Origin: Candidatus Obscuribacter sp.
GTDB taxonomy: Bacteria > Cyanobacteriota > Vampirovibrionia > Obscuribacterales > Obscuribacteraceae
DNA: 64,000 nt
Assembly: GCA_021772095.1 (NCBI GenBank)
Contig: JADYXR010000133.1
Span: forward strand, 62,001-126,000
Direction of reading: 5' to 3'
Part shown: in pieces, positions 18,206 through 27,375 of the stretch
Position numbering within the stretch: the first letter of the stretch is position 1
Layout of the letters: every line of letters starts with the position of its first letter
The notes under the pieces: generated by a model
What the model saw: only the letters and a program-made list of their open reading frames with translations
Database searches by the model: none
Told to the model about the DNA's origin: nothing
Program-made: the position numbers and the translations under genes

Positions 18206-18886
18206 ATGCATCCTTACTGGATTCAAAAAATTGAGGAAAGTCGGAGATCGTCGGTAACCACGTTTTGGACCGTCATTTTCCTGGTTGTGATTCTGCCAAT
18301 CGTCCTTGTGATGAAACTCGATCCATTTTTTGTGATCGCAATCGTCTGTTTCGTTCTGGCAGGTCTGCGAGTCTTTTCACAAGGCAAATCAGAAATGGCC
18401 CAGCGAGCCGAGGCATCGCAGGCGAAATTACAACGCAGCGCGGTCCCTGAAAGCGGCGCGTCAGGACTCTCGCCAGAGGCGGCTGAGGGACCACAATGGC
18501 AGTCCACTCAACCGAACAGTTTTCCAGGCCCACAATACGCAAATGGCGTTCAAACTACGCGTGAATATTTTGGCGGTCAACCAAGTACTGGTGGCGTGCC
18601 GACCGACGCCTTCGGACACGCGACACCAGCAATGGCTCAGACTGCCCCTGTCTCTCTCCAACAAACTGCGCCGGAAGGATTCTTCACCAGGGATCTCGCT
18701 CCCGGTCAACATCTTGCCATTCAGCAAACCCAAAATTTTTCGGCGCAACAAGAAACAGGTCCGATGCCGGCAAGCCCAGAGCCTGGACAGCCTTTGATGA
18801 ATGCAGAAACAAACGATAATTCAGTGCAACCGAACCCAGCGCATCCAAATCGTCCGATGCATTTTCACGATTTAGCTCGGCACTGA
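18206..18886 (+). CDS. Small membrane protein with disordered Gln/Pro-rich tail
   Basis: Two hydrophobic segments (about residues 14-34 and 36-52) form a hairpin near the N-terminus. A Gln/Pro/Ala-rich tail of about 165 residues follows with no predicted fold (FSAQQETGPMPASPEPGQ). AGGAG lies upstream of the ATG with good spacing. No family is recognised. The tail is probably cytoplasmic or periplasmic and disordered. Confidence 0.6.
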   Translation: MHPYWIQKIEESRRSSVTTFWTVIFLVVILPIVLVMKLDPFFVIAIVCFVLAGLRVFSQGKSEMAQRAEASQAKLQRSAVPESGASGLSPEAAEGPQWQSTQPNSFPGPQYANGVQTTREYFGGQPSTGGVPTDAFGHATPAMAQTAPVSLQQTAPEGFFTRDLAPGQHLAIQQTQNFSAQQETGPMPASPEPGQPLMNAETNDNSVQPNPAHPNRPMHFHDLARH

Positions 18887-18920
18887 CGCTCGGCAGGAAT
18901 CCGTCTGTATCGCACTTTTC

Positions 18921-19355
18921 CTATGCGAATTGAGAATTGCCGAAGTTCCAATAGTTGATACCATCCAGCATGAGATTTCGTTTTCCGATGATGGACAGAG
19001 TTTTGTCCGCCCGACAGCGAACATACGCATTCCCATCTTTGGCGAGAATTTTCAATACGCCCAATGGTGTTGCCGGATCCTCTGCAAGACCGTGCCGGAC
19101 GGTTGGGTCCTCGTCCAGGGCGAGGCTATAAACGACATCAATGGGTGTAGAAGCATTGGTTGCGGCCGCTAATCTTACGTCCGCGTCTAAGTCAGCGGCT
19201 AAACGTTCCAAAATTTCTCCAGGTGTTCGCTTGTTTTCCGCGACACGCATTCTAATTTTCGCGTTCTCGCTGACGGACAATTTTGCTAAACGTTCTTTAG
19301 TGGTTTTCTGGCTCCCAGCCTTAACATAGTCGTCAATCCAATTCGTTCCAAACAT
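18921..19355 (-). CDS. Leucine-rich-repeat-variant (LRV)/HEAT-like repeat protein
   Basis: Starting at ATG 19355 (GGAGG 8 nt upstream), the protein has 144 residues. The alternative GTG at 19364 overlaps that ribosome site and is unlikely. The body holds about four repeats of roughly 24 residues of the LRV type (NAKIRMRVAENKRTPGEIL, DADVRLAAATNASTPIDVV, DPTVRHGLAEDPATPLGVL, NAYVRCRADKTL). LRV repeats form alternating helices; in other bacteria they bind protein partners. A near-consensus promoter lies about 100 nt upstream. The target is unknown. Confidence 0.82.
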   Translation of the reverse strand: MFGTNWIDDYVKAGSQKTTKERLAKLSVSENAKIRMRVAENKRTPGEILERLAADLDADVRLAAATNASTPIDVVYSLALDEDPTVRHGLAEDPATPLGVLKILAKDGNAYVRCRADKTLSIIGKRNLMLDGINYWNFGNSQFA

Positions 19356-19455
19356 AAAAAGCACCTCCGCTCCTCAAGGGCGATGACAATGATTTATGAG
19401 TGAATCAGTATTTTTTTTGGTATGAGTAACCGCAAGGGTGCTCATCCAAAAACTT

Positions 19456-19484
19456 TTTATAACAAACAAGATTTCGCCTGTCAA
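19456..19484 (-). promoter_or_regulatory. Sigma70-type promoter of the LRV gene
   Basis: On the minus strand TTGACA (19484-19479) and TATAAA (19461-19456) are separated by exactly 17 nt, near the consensus. Transcription would start near 19449 and leave a leader of about 95 nt before the LRV gene. Confidence 0.7.
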
Positions 19485-19706
19485 GAGAGTCCTTAAAATT
19501 TAAACTTCGCTTCTTGGAAGAAGGCAGGACAGACCATCTTGAAACGTTCTCAGATTGACGACCGCCATATTTTTGGCTCCCAAAACGCCTGTTTTAGGGT
19601 TTCAATAATAAGGACCGGACACTGCTGGTGGTGCCGTTTAATCGTCGAAAATGTTTAAAAAAAGATGCAAAAAGTGGGTAGCTGAATAATGCATGGGTAA
19701 ATTTAT

Positions 19707-19728
19707 AGTGTGAGTTGTGAATCACACT
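19707..19728. promoter_or_regulatory. Candidate operator upstream of the hsp20 pair
   Basis: AGTGTGA (19707-19713) and TCACACT (19722-19728) are an exact inverted repeat with an 8-nt spacer, about 107 nt before the first hsp20 start. A TATAGT hexamer (19704-19709) overlaps its left arm. It is not a CIRCE element (TTAGCACTC-N9-GAGTGCTAA). A repressor or activator site is inferred from symmetry and position. The rest of the 19365-19834 gap holds no ORF I can support. Confidence 0.5.
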
Positions 19729-19834
19729 TTTCAAGTCAGCGGTCCATTGTGACTGCCTTGTGAGAGACAAATTTTTAAAATATCAACGCTTTTCTCTCCA
19801 CAAGAAGACTTGCATCTTATAAGGAGGAATAAAA

Positions 19835-20275
19835 ATGTTGCTGAGACGATTCGCAGAAAACGATTTGTTTAGTTCGCTAAAAGACATGCAGCGGATACAG
19901 AATCAACTAGATCGCCTGCTGTCCGCAAGTGCCTCCAGTGGCAGCCTGGAGTTCCCACCCACCAATGTTTGGACCTCTGAAGAAGGCGCGATCGTTCGCT
20001 CAGAAATCCCCGGCATCGAACCTGAACGCGTCGACATTTCTCTGGTCAATAACACACTAACAATCAGAGGCTCGCGCGGCGAAGAGGTATTAAAAGAAGG
20101 GCAATCTTGCCACCGCCAGGAACGCGAGTCCGGTCACTTCACCCGCACTTTGCAGTTGCCGTTCAACGTAAATTCAGATCGTGTGGAAGCGCGCTTTTGC
20201 AACGGAGTATTAGAGATCACGTTGCCTCGCGCTGAAGCCGAAAAGCCAAGAAAAATTAGCGTTGTCACTGAATAG
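19835..20275 (+). CDS. Hsp20/alpha-crystallin small heat shock protein
   Basis: Small heat shock proteins are ATP-independent holdases that bind unfolding proteins in oligomers. The 146-residue protein has an N-terminal arm (FSSLKDMQRIQNQLDRLL), the alpha-crystallin domain (VRSEIPGIEPERVDISL, LTIRG) and the conserved FNGVLEI-type motif as FCNGVLEITLPRAE. AAGGAGGA lies 7 nt before the ATG. A second hsp20 starts 30 nt after its stop, so the two form an operon. An upstream dyad at 19707 may control it. Confidence 0.93.
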   Translation: MLLRRFAENDLFSSLKDMQRIQNQLDRLLSASASSGSLEFPPTNVWTSEEGAIVRSEIPGIEPERVDISLVNNTLTIRGSRGEEVLKEGQSCHRQERESGHFTRTLQLPFNVNSDRVEARFCNGVLEITLPRAEAEKPRKISVVTE

Positions 20276-20305
20276 TTTAATTAAAAAACAAGGAGGAAGT
20301 CTGTT

Positions 20306-20710
20306 ATGCCAAGTCAACTTATGGATGCGAAGAAGCAAGAAGTCGTCTCAGAAAATGGTTCCGAGCAGACTCGGTCTCGCAAACAATATTCGCCAAGAAC
20401 CGACATCTTCGAGTCGCACGACCAGCTCTTGCTGCTTGCCGATATGCCCGGCGTAAAACAGGAAGGCATCGACATCACGTTGGAACAAAACGTCCTGACG
20501 ATTCGCGGCAAAGTCGAAACTCCGAATTTCCCAGGTTACAGTTTGGCATACACCGAATATGGTGTCGGAGATTTTGAAAGAGTGTTTGCCCTTTCCAACG
20601 AAATCGATCGCGACGGCATTCAAGCGACCGTTAAGAACGGCGTGCTGAAGCTGATTTTGCCAAAGAGCAAAGCGTCTTTGCCGCGGAAGATTAATGTTCA
20701 AACCGAATAG
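20306..20710 (+). CDS. Hsp20/alpha-crystallin small heat shock protein (second copy)
   Basis: The 134-residue protein shows the alpha-crystallin domain: RTDIFESHDQLLLLADMPG, GIDITLEQNVLTIRGK and VKNGVLKLILPKS. Its charged N-terminal arm differs from the upstream copy, which would suit hetero-oligomers or a division of clients. AAGGAGGA precedes the ATG. A terminator-like hairpin at 20855 probably ends the operon. Confidence 0.93.
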   Translation: MPSQLMDAKKQEVVSENGSEQTRSRKQYSPRTDIFESHDQLLLLADMPGVKQEGIDITLEQNVLTIRGKVETPNFPGYSLAYTEYGVGDFERVFALSNEIDRDGIQATVKNGVLKLILPKSKASLPRKINVQTE

Positions 20711-20854
20711 GATTTAGAGATCCGAAATTCTACGCGACATATTTAGAACCAAAATCACTTGGACATTTTTGAGCGAAGGAGATTTTTCGAAAAAATTGAC
20801 CACTAGAACGCAATAATCAGACCGCACGCTCTCGTAATTGCTCAGGGTGGAAAC

Positions 20855-20884
20855 CGCTGCCAGCACCAGTATGGCAGCGATTTT
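20855..20884 (+). terminator. Terminator of the hsp20 operon
   Basis: CGCTGCCA (20855-20862) pairs exactly with TGGCAGCG (20872-20879), with a 9-nt loop, followed by ATTTT. It lies about 145 nt after the second hsp20 stop, between convergent genes. Confidence 0.55.
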
Positions 20885-20933
20885 AAATTGAACGGCATTT
20901 AGTTGATCCGTTTCGCTTTAAACTGAAGCCGGG

Positions 20934-22028
20934 TTAAACGACTGCGGCTTCGCACTTTCGTAGCACGTCCTCGTAACCCATCTTGAGCAACCAGTTCGAG
21001 ATTACCGGATCGATTTCGAGCAGTGAACCCAGGATCTGTCTTTCCGGTTTTACCATGAATAAACTTACTCGCTTTCGTTTTCCAAAAGGTTGCGAGAGGT
21101 CGACGAAATCGAAGGCACTGCCAGCGTCTCGGCCTTTGGCTTGTCCGGGAAATTCATGTTCGACAAATCCATCACCAGGACTCTGAGCATTTCCTGCTCC
21201 ATTACCATGCGCGGTGTGATCGCCATTATTGTTGCCGTTCTGCGCGTCATCCAAGAGGCACCAGTTGCCGCTGCCATTTCTGAAACCGCCGACTTCGATA
21301 ATTCGATTGTGCTGGGTGACGTGAGCGATGCCACTACGGGCCGAGTGATCGAAAACGATTTCGAGCAGGCGGGAAACCAGTTGCATCATAGAAGTTGGAC
21401 AGGTATCGACCGAGTTAGGTTCAACCAGTACTGCATAAATCTCTGTGGCACCAAGGCTGATAGCAGCCTGGATAGGCGTGTTGCGCACCAGTCCACCGTC
21501 CATCCAACAGCCTTCGCCGTGCAAACGTCGAGGCGGAAAAAGTAGTGGTATCGCAGATGATGCCATCAAAACATCGATCAAATCATCTTGAGTATCGATC
21601 TCATCGCCAGTGATGACGCGCGTATGCAAACCACAGAGATCGGTTGTAACAAAACCGACTTTAGTTTTTCCGGCCTTAAGCTTATTGATATCAATGCTGC
21701 TGCGCAACAGCTTTTCGAGCGGGTCGGTGTTGAGCAAACCAAGTTGCTGTCCAAAGATCACGCGCCTGAGATGTCCTGGATCAGGAAGTTTGTATACATC
21801 AGATGTGCGAATTTTTCGCCACATCGTTTCCAGCATTTCGAGGTCGTCTTGTCCTACCAGTGCGGCGTTGAGAGCACCGATGCTTGTGCCGACAATCCAG
21901 TCAAAATGGAAATCGCGTTCCGCGCAAGCCTTCGCTACGCCCGCTTCATAGGCACCGCGACCGCCTCCGCCGGATAGGACAAGTGCCCGGACCGGACGGG
22001 ATTCATCCCGATTGTCGCTGGTAGCCAT
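20934..22028 (-). CDS. Patatin-like phospholipase
   Basis: Patatin-family enzymes are lipid acyl hydrolases with a Ser-Asp dyad. Visible are the oxyanion loop LSGGGGRGAYEAG, the nucleophile motif GTSIGALNA and the catalytic Asp in WMDGGLVRNTP. Length (about 364 residues from ATG 22028) fits the bacterial family. I chose ATG 22028 because the longer form begins with TTG at 22049; neither has a strong ribosome site. A low-complexity Asn/Gly/Asp insert (NGNNNGDHTAHGNGAGN) sits in the C-terminal third. No signal peptide is visible, so it acts in the cytoplasm or is exported by another route. Confidence 0.9.
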   Translation of the reverse strand: MATSDNRDESRPVRALVLSGGGGRGAYEAGVAKACAERDFHFDWIVGTSIGALNAALVGQDDLEMLETMWRKIRTSDVYKLPDPGHLRRVIFGQQLGLLNTDPLEKLLRSSIDINKLKAGKTKVGFVTTDLCGLHTRVITGDEIDTQDDLIDVLMASSAIPLLFPPRRLHGEGCWMDGGLVRNTPIQAAISLGATEIYAVLVEPNSVDTCPTSMMQLVSRLLEIVFDHSARSGIAHVTQHNRIIEVGGFRNGSGNWCLLDDAQNGNNNGDHTAHGNGAGNAQSPGDGFVEHEFPGQAKGRDAGSAFDFVDLSQPFGKRKRVSLFMVKPERQILGSLLEIDPVISNWLLKMGYEDVLRKCEAAVV

Positions 22029-22142
22029 TTTGCTGAGAACTCGTATCAAATCGGTAACGGAGCCTAGCCCGGCAATTTCGGCTCCATCTTTACTTTACCG
22101 AATTTCTGGAAAACTGCAAATGAATGCTTGCTTCGGCGCGTT

Positions 22143-24977
22143 TCACTTCGACGCGCTTTCACGCGACTGAAACTCCTTAAGCCAGCCGTCCAGCGACTCT
22201 GCGTTGCGCTCGTTGAGCTTGACGTTTTTGCGGACGCGCTCAATCATTTTTGCGCTTACCCGTCTTCCGGTCTTTATCGGATGTTCAGCCAAGAACTTCT
22301 CCAGGTCGGCGGACTGCTCGGCTGAGACAAAGGACTCGGCACCATTGACGATGCGCGGGAAAAGATGGACAGGGTATTTTGTCTCCATAACTTTCCAATT
22401 TTGCTTCACGAATGACCAGCCGAGATCCCGACCGGCAGTCGTTTTAATCAAGTCACGAACCACATGCGGAGCGTCTTGTGTTTTCACTTTGTCGGTTAAC
22501 ACTAACTCCAAAGTGCGCTTCTGCAGATCAGGTGACCGGAAGTATGCAAGCCCGGAGAGGTTACGCAGTTTGGCTTCCGGGGTGGCCGCGGTCTCGTACA
22601 ATTTCACCATCTCGTCGTAGATTGTAGCGTCGCCGTTGTACGCAACGATGGCTGTCAGCGCATCGTACAGGTTCGGATTAATGTCGCCCGGATTGACTTG
22701 ATAAATGTCCCAGTATTTCCGCGCCTCGGAGATTGTAGCCTGGTCTTGCCCGACGGTACCCATGGCTGTCAAAACATGATTGCGCAGAATCTGGGTGAGC
22801 TCGGACTCGTCTTCTGCGGGTTCCCATCCCATTTTGCGAGTCAACGGGCCAAATCGATCACGAACAAACGCGGCGAATTCGGCTCGGGAACTGTCTTTAA
22901 CGAAATAATCAAGCGTCAGTACCTGACTGGCTAACAACTCGACCACATTTGGATCGGACTCTTCGCGGAAGTGAGCTGTGAAAGATAGATATTGGCCAAC
23001 CGGCATGGTTCCTGCCTCTACAAAGGCCCAGGCGTCGCTCAAGATTTGAAATCGTTCTGCTGGAGTCATGCCGATTTGTGCTTTTTTGCCCAATGATTCC
23101 AAAACGTTCGGAGTGTATTGAGTGCGAAAATAGCCGTCTGCGCGAGCGTTTACGACGACCGGTCCACCCTCGGGAACTTTTGCCAACACGCCTTTCTTAG
23201 CACTCAGCAAAAGACGCACATATGTAGAATCTTTCGACGCTGAATCGACCGTGTCGCTTACAACCCGGCTGGTGACCGGCACTTGCCATAGTTGTGACTT
23301 GCCCGACTTATCGCCGGCTTTTTTGTTTTTGCTGCCTGATGCCGCCGGTGATACCGTGAAATAATCTTGCGCCAGACTAAGATCGCGCCCCTCTTCCATC
23401 GGTTGTGCCGTCACAAGCGGATAGCCGGGTTTATAAACCCAGTCGTGCATAATTTCGCCGACCGGCTTGCCGGATACTTCAGCGAGTGCGTCCCACAATT
23501 GACTCGTCTCAGCGTTGCCGAATTGGTTATCTTTGATGTACTTCTGAATGCCCTTCATGTAAGTCTCTTCGCCGAGAAAACGTTCCAACATGCGGAGAAC
23601 AGACGCACCTTTGTCATACGTGATCTCATCGAACATTTCTTCGGCTTCCGAAGGATCGTTGACGGCGGTGTAGATCGGATGCGTCGAAGCCAGAGAGTCG
23701 GACGCCAGTGCTGCTGCGCGATCTTTGACGAAGATATCCCATGGATGCCATTCAGGCTTATACGATTCGAGTGCTTTGGTAGACATCCAGGTGGCGAAGG
23801 CTTCGTTGAGCCACAGGTCATCCCACCACTTCATCGTGACGATATCACCAAACCACATATGCGCCATTTCGTGCGCAATCACGGAGGCGACAGATTGCTT
23901 AGAGGCGGTCGAGGCGGTCTTCTCGTCGACTAGTAAGCGCGTCTCTCTGAAAGTAACTGCGCCAAGATTTTCCATCGCGCCTGCAGCAAAATCCGGAATG
24001 GCGATCAAATCCAATTTACTTGCCGGGTATTTGACACCGAAATAATTTTCGTAATAGGGCAGCATTTTTTCAGCAGCAGTCCGCGCAAACTCGCACTGTT
24101 CCTCGTGTCCAGGCGTCGCCCAAACTCTAATCTCGACGTTGTTGGAAATCACTGGCTCAGTACTTTCGAACGGACCAACGATCAGTGCCACCAGATATGT
24201 GGACATCTTTGGAGTTTCCGTAAATGTAAATTGCCGTTTTCCGCTGCGTCCTTCCTTCTTATCGAATTGAACAGCGGCGTTAGAAATGGCGGTCAGCTTT
24301 TCGTCTACGGACAGCGTGATCTTGAATGTCGCCTTCATATCAGGTTCGTCAAAGCATGGAAAAACTTTGCGCGCGTCGGTTGGTTCCATTTGCGTGCAGG
24401 CGATTTTGTTTGTCTCGCCTTTGGCGTTCACAAATGTCGAGAGATAGAAACCAGAAAGTTTGTCGTTTAATTTTCCACCAAAGCGCAGCTTTAGCTCATA
24501 CTTACCCGGCTTCAAACTTTGTTGAAATCGAAAACGAATTTGTTGCTTGTCTTTCTCGTCCAACGTCTGCTCTGGCGCAATCCACTTGCCATGCCCATCT
24601 GCAGTGACCTGCGCAATTTCGGTTTCGGCAATTTCCAGATCGACGGAATTGACTACGATATCTTTGGTGGACGAATTCACGGTCAGGAAGATGGTTTCCT
24701 CGCCGCTGAATTGTTTATTGTCCAAATCTGGTTCGATAAAAATTCGATATGTATCCGGCAAAACATTTCGTGGCAAGCGCACTGCGCCTTTGCTTTCAGC
24801 CGCAGCTTCTGGTTCCTTTGAGAACCCGGCTTGCTGGCAAACGACGACCGAGCACAAAATCGCAGTCAGCAGTTTTGCCCTACGCGTGGAGCCTGTGACC
24901 GTTTTAAAATGTCGCCGATCAGTGGTGGCAACTTTTTCACGCAACGCCGAAAATCCAGCCGAAAATCGTTTGAGCAT
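22143..24977 (-). CDS. Secreted M1-family metallo-aminopeptidase
   Basis: M1 aminopeptidases remove N-terminal residues from peptides with one zinc. The 944-residue protein has the substrate-anchoring GAMEN motif and, about 35-45 residues later, HEMAHMWFGD (zinc His-Glu-x-x-His at about residues 368-372) with the third ligand Glu in NEAFATW. The C-terminal part (about 560-940) is of the ERAP1_C type. A hydrophobic segment near residues 36-52 (LLTAILCSVVVCQQAG) preceded by Arg/Lys suggests export, probably periplasmic peptide use. GGGGGAGAGA precedes the ATG. The gene is divergent from the metallo-beta-lactamase gene at 25252. Confidence 0.93.
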   Translation of the reverse strand: MLKRFSAGFSALREKVATTDRRHFKTVTGSTRRAKLLTAILCSVVVCQQAGFSKEPEAAAESKGAVRLPRNVLPDTYRIFIEPDLDNKQFSGEETIFLTVNSSTKDIVVNSVDLEIAETEIAQVTADGHGKWIAPEQTLDEKDKQQIRFRFQQSLKPGKYELKLRFGGKLNDKLSGFYLSTFVNAKGETNKIACTQMEPTDARKVFPCFDEPDMKATFKITLSVDEKLTAISNAAVQFDKKEGRSGKRQFTFTETPKMSTYLVALIVGPFESTEPVISNNVEIRVWATPGHEEQCEFARTAAEKMLPYYENYFGVKYPASKLDLIAIPDFAAGAMENLGAVTFRETRLLVDEKTASTASKQSVASVIAHEMAHMWFGDIVTMKWWDDLWLNEAFATWMSTKALESYKPEWHPWDIFVKDRAAALASDSLASTHPIYTAVNDPSEAEEMFDEITYDKGASVLRMLERFLGEETYMKGIQKYIKDNQFGNAETSQLWDALAEVSGKPVGEIMHDWVYKPGYPLVTAQPMEEGRDLSLAQDYFTVSPAASGSKNKKAGDKSGKSQLWQVPVTSRVVSDTVDSASKDSTYVRLLLSAKKGVLAKVPEGGPVVVNARADGYFRTQYTPNVLESLGKKAQIGMTPAERFQILSDAWAFVEAGTMPVGQYLSFTAHFREESDPNVVELLASQVLTLDYFVKDSSRAEFAAFVRDRFGPLTRKMGWEPAEDESELTQILRNHVLTAMGTVGQDQATISEARKYWDIYQVNPGDINPNLYDALTAIVAYNGDATIYDEMVKLYETAATPEAKLRNLSGLAYFRSPDLQKRTLELVLTDKVKTQDAPHVVRDLIKTTAGRDLGWSFVKQNWKVMETKYPVHLFPRIVNGAESFVSAEQSADLEKFLAEHPIKTGRRVSAKMIERVRKNVKLNERNAESLDGWLKEFQSRESASK

Positions 24978-25059
24978 TCTCTCCCCCGAGCGAAAGCTGA
25001 TGAATTTGAACGCCGATCATACATTAGTCGCAAGGTTGGCAGGCTATCCAACCGCCCGA

Positions 25060-25089
25060 TTGTGAGTTCTGGTTAACACACCCTACAAT
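25060..25089 (+). promoter_or_regulatory. Possible sigma70 promoter of the MBL-rhodanese gene
   Basis: TTGTGA (25060-25065) and TACAAT (25084-25089) are separated by 18 nt, 163 nt before the likely start at 25252. The -35 box matches four of six consensus bases and the -10 box matches five of six. Confidence 0.35.
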
Positions 25090-25251
25090 TGAGACAGGAA
25101 GAGCGATGCGAGGAACAGAGCGGGCAAGTCAACAGTCGGATTCGCCGAGCCATCCGGGCGCAGATCGATGAATTCCTTAAATGACTATTGGATTTTGCCC
25201 CTTGAGAGCGGGTTCGCGATAGCCTATACAGAACCTTTTGGGGATAAGCAT

Positions 25252-26667
25252 ATGTTTTTCAAACAGTTTTTTCTGGCTTGCCTGGCTCATGCCTCGTACA
25301 TGATCGGCTCAGACGGCGAGGCGTGCGTGGTCGACCCGCAGCGAGATGTCGAGCAATATCTTGAAACCGCTGAGAAAAACGGACTGAAGATCAAATACAT
25401 TATCGAAACCCATCTGCACGCCGATTTCGTCGGTGGACACAGAGAACTCGCGGATCGCACCGGCGCCGAGATTATCTTCAGCAAAGAGGCTGGAGCCGGC
25501 TTTCCTCACCGCGCTGTCGGCGACGGAGAAACCATTGAATTCGGAAAGGTGAAACTAACAGTGCTTGCCACCCCTGGTCATACGCCAGAGAGCATCTGCA
25601 TTTGCGTAACCGACAAAGAGAAGTCCGACAAACCTGAGATGGTTTTGACGGGCGACACACTTTTCATCGGCGACGTTGGCAGACCAGATCTGGTGGGCTC
25701 TATGGGACGCACCAGTGAAGAGATGGCAGGCTTGCTATACGACAGCCTTCATAACAAATTGTTGAAACTCGAAGATGAGGTGATGGTTTATCCAGCTCAT
25801 GGTGCGGGTTCTCTTTGCGGAAAAAACATGTCGACCGAACGTTTTTCGACAATGGGACAACAACGTCAGATGAACTACGCGCTCAAGCCAATGACGAAAG
25901 ACGAGTTCGTATCAATGATGTGCGTGGATCTACCGGAGCAGCCTGCTTACTTTAGCGCTGCAGTCGAAAAAAATAGATCCGGTGCGACGGCGCTCGAGGA
26001 GCTGGCTACGCCAGAGCCCATGGGCGCACAAAAAGTCAAAGAATTGATGGACAAAGGGCATCTCGTGGTCGATGTGCGTTCAAATACTCTCCATGGTGCC
26101 GGTCATGTTCCGGGCTCGATGAATATCGGCTTGGGTGGACAGTTCGCTTCATGGGCGGGCAGTTTGATACCAATTGGAACACCAATCATTCTGATCGTGG
26201 AAGATAAAGATTCCGTAGTAGAAGCGGTCACCAGACTGGCTCGTGCGGGTCACGAATCGGTCGTCGGTTACCTCGACGGTGGCATCTACGCCTGGACAAA
26301 AAGCGGACACGACACAGGCGAAACACCACAGATCACGATCGATCAGTTAAAGGAAAAAATGGGCGACGTTGAAAATCTGCAAATCATTGACGTCAGAAGA
26401 AAGGGTGAATACGACGCGGGGCATGTGCCGACAGCCACCAATATTCCTCTTTCCGAGCTGAGCAGAAACCTCGAGAAGATCGACAAATCTGGCCCGACAG
26501 CGATCATTTGCGCAAGCGGATATAGATCCAGCATCTCAACATACATTTTGAAAGATAGTGGCGTGGCTTATGTATATAACACCGTAGGCGGTACCAACGC
26601 CTGGCGCAACGCCGGCTATGAAATCGAAATGCCTGCCAACGCACCAAGCTGCGCGTCAGCCGGTTAG
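25252..26667 (+). CDS. Metallo-beta-lactamase fold / double rhodanese fusion (persulfide dioxygenase-like)
   Basis: Residues about 1-240 are an ETHE1/persulfide-dioxygenase-like metallo-beta-lactamase domain: THLHADFVGGH, TPGHTPES, TGDTLFIGDVGRPD and a later metal His in YPAHGAGS. Two rhodanese domains follow. The first (LVVDVRSNTLHGAGHVPGS) lacks a visible active-site Cys; the second has Cys at about residue 420 in CASGYRS. Such fusions oxidise glutathione persulfide or pass sulfane sulfur. I chose ATG 25252 because MFFKQFFLACLAHASYMIG is the typical family N-terminus; an ATG at 25168 would add 28 unrelated residues. A separate rhodanese lies at 27865. Confidence 0.9.
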   Translation: MFFKQFFLACLAHASYMIGSDGEACVVDPQRDVEQYLETAEKNGLKIKYIIETHLHADFVGGHRELADRTGAEIIFSKEAGAGFPHRAVGDGETIEFGKVKLTVLATPGHTPESICICVTDKEKSDKPEMVLTGDTLFIGDVGRPDLVGSMGRTSEEMAGLLYDSLHNKLLKLEDEVMVYPAHGAGSLCGKNMSTERFSTMGQQRQMNYALKPMTKDEFVSMMCVDLPEQPAYFSAAVEKNRSGATALEELATPEPMGAQKVKELMDKGHLVVDVRSNTLHGAGHVPGSMNIGLGGQFASWAGSLIPIGTPIILIVEDKDSVVEAVTRLARAGHESVVGYLDGGIYAWTKSGHDTGETPQITIDQLKEKMGDVENLQIIDVRRKGEYDAGHVPTATNIPLSELSRNLEKIDKSGPTAIICASGYRSSISTYILKDSGVAYVYNTVGGTNAWRNAGYEIEMPANAPSCASAG

Positions 26668-26830
26668 ACATCCAGAGTCGCCGTCCAGCGATTTCATCGG
26701 TATTCTCCTGCGGGGTTGTCTTGAGAGTTTTCTTCCGGGTTGGCCGCGACGAAGTTTCTGCGCAGCTCTAGTGCAAGTTCATCATTGCGGATTTCTCTGA
26801 CTTATTTGGCACCACAAAAATACGACCGAT

Positions 26831-26865
26831 AAAAAAGCGAGGATGCCTTGTCGCCTCCCCGCTTT
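26831..26865 (-). terminator. Minus-strand terminator after coiled-coil gene
   Basis: On the minus strand GAAAGCGGGG pairs with CCTCGCTTT (one mismatch) around a short loop and is followed by six T (plus-strand A at 26831-26836). It begins about 20 nt after the stop at 26886. It could also stop the plus-strand transcript from 25252, though the T-tract is poorer in that direction. Confidence 0.7.
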
Positions 26866-26885
26866 CAATTAAATATTCGTTTAGT

Positions 26886-27305
26886 CTAGATTTTGTGAAC
26901 GCCGTTGTTGGACAAACGGTGCCACCATGGCTGGCGCAATTTTTCCAAGTTAGAGATCGCTTCGTCTAGCTTGTCTTGGAGCTCAATCGCTCTCAGAGCT
27001 TGCTTTTCGAGTTCTGGGATTATCTGTAATTTTTTCTCTTGATCTTCCACGACTCTCTCCATGTGTTGTACTCGGTTGTACGCACTTGTGAGGCGTTGAT
27101 TGGTTTCGTTGAGGAGTTCATGCACTTTGTGCACTTGTCCAAGAAGCTCAAGCAACGTTCTTGTCTCATAGTAAACGGTGGTCTTTTCCAGCTCGACTTC
27201 CGGCTTTGTTACCGGCTCTTCGACGATCACGTGCGGCGTCTCGAGAAAAGCCTCGAACCCTGACAGCGCAACGGGATCAATATTTACTTTTGGATTAGTG
27301 TTCAT
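26886..27305 (-). CDS. Coiled-coil hypothetical protein
   Basis: The 139-residue protein has an N-terminal acidic/hydrophobic segment (FEAFLETPHVIVEEPVTKPEVEL) and then a long heptad-like helix from about residue 50 to 125 (LLGQVHKVHELLNETNQRL, RVVEDQEKKLQIIPELEKQ). It probably forms a dimeric coiled coil. There is no signal peptide. I recognise no family. A terminator follows directly. Confidence 0.65.
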   Translation of the reverse strand: MNTNPKVNIDPVALSGFEAFLETPHVIVEEPVTKPEVELEKTTVYYETRTLLELLGQVHKVHELLNETNQRLTSAYNRVQHMERVVEDQEKKLQIIPELEKQALRAIELQDKLDEAISNLEKLRQPWWHRLSNNGVHKI

Positions 27306-27375
27306 AATTTTTTGTCTTCTAGCTCGCCACTCGAATGATATTATCTGTGGTGCCTAGAACATTCGCAATACTTGA

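Noticed and set aside
19561-19640. Possible CIRCE element upstream of hsp20
   Set aside because: The TTAGCACTC-N9-GAGTGCTAA pattern is not present; only the unrelated dyad at 19707 was kept.
20983-21545. Plus-strand ORFs inside the patatin gene
   Set aside because: They are antisense shadows of a well-supported gene and have no ribosome site or family match.
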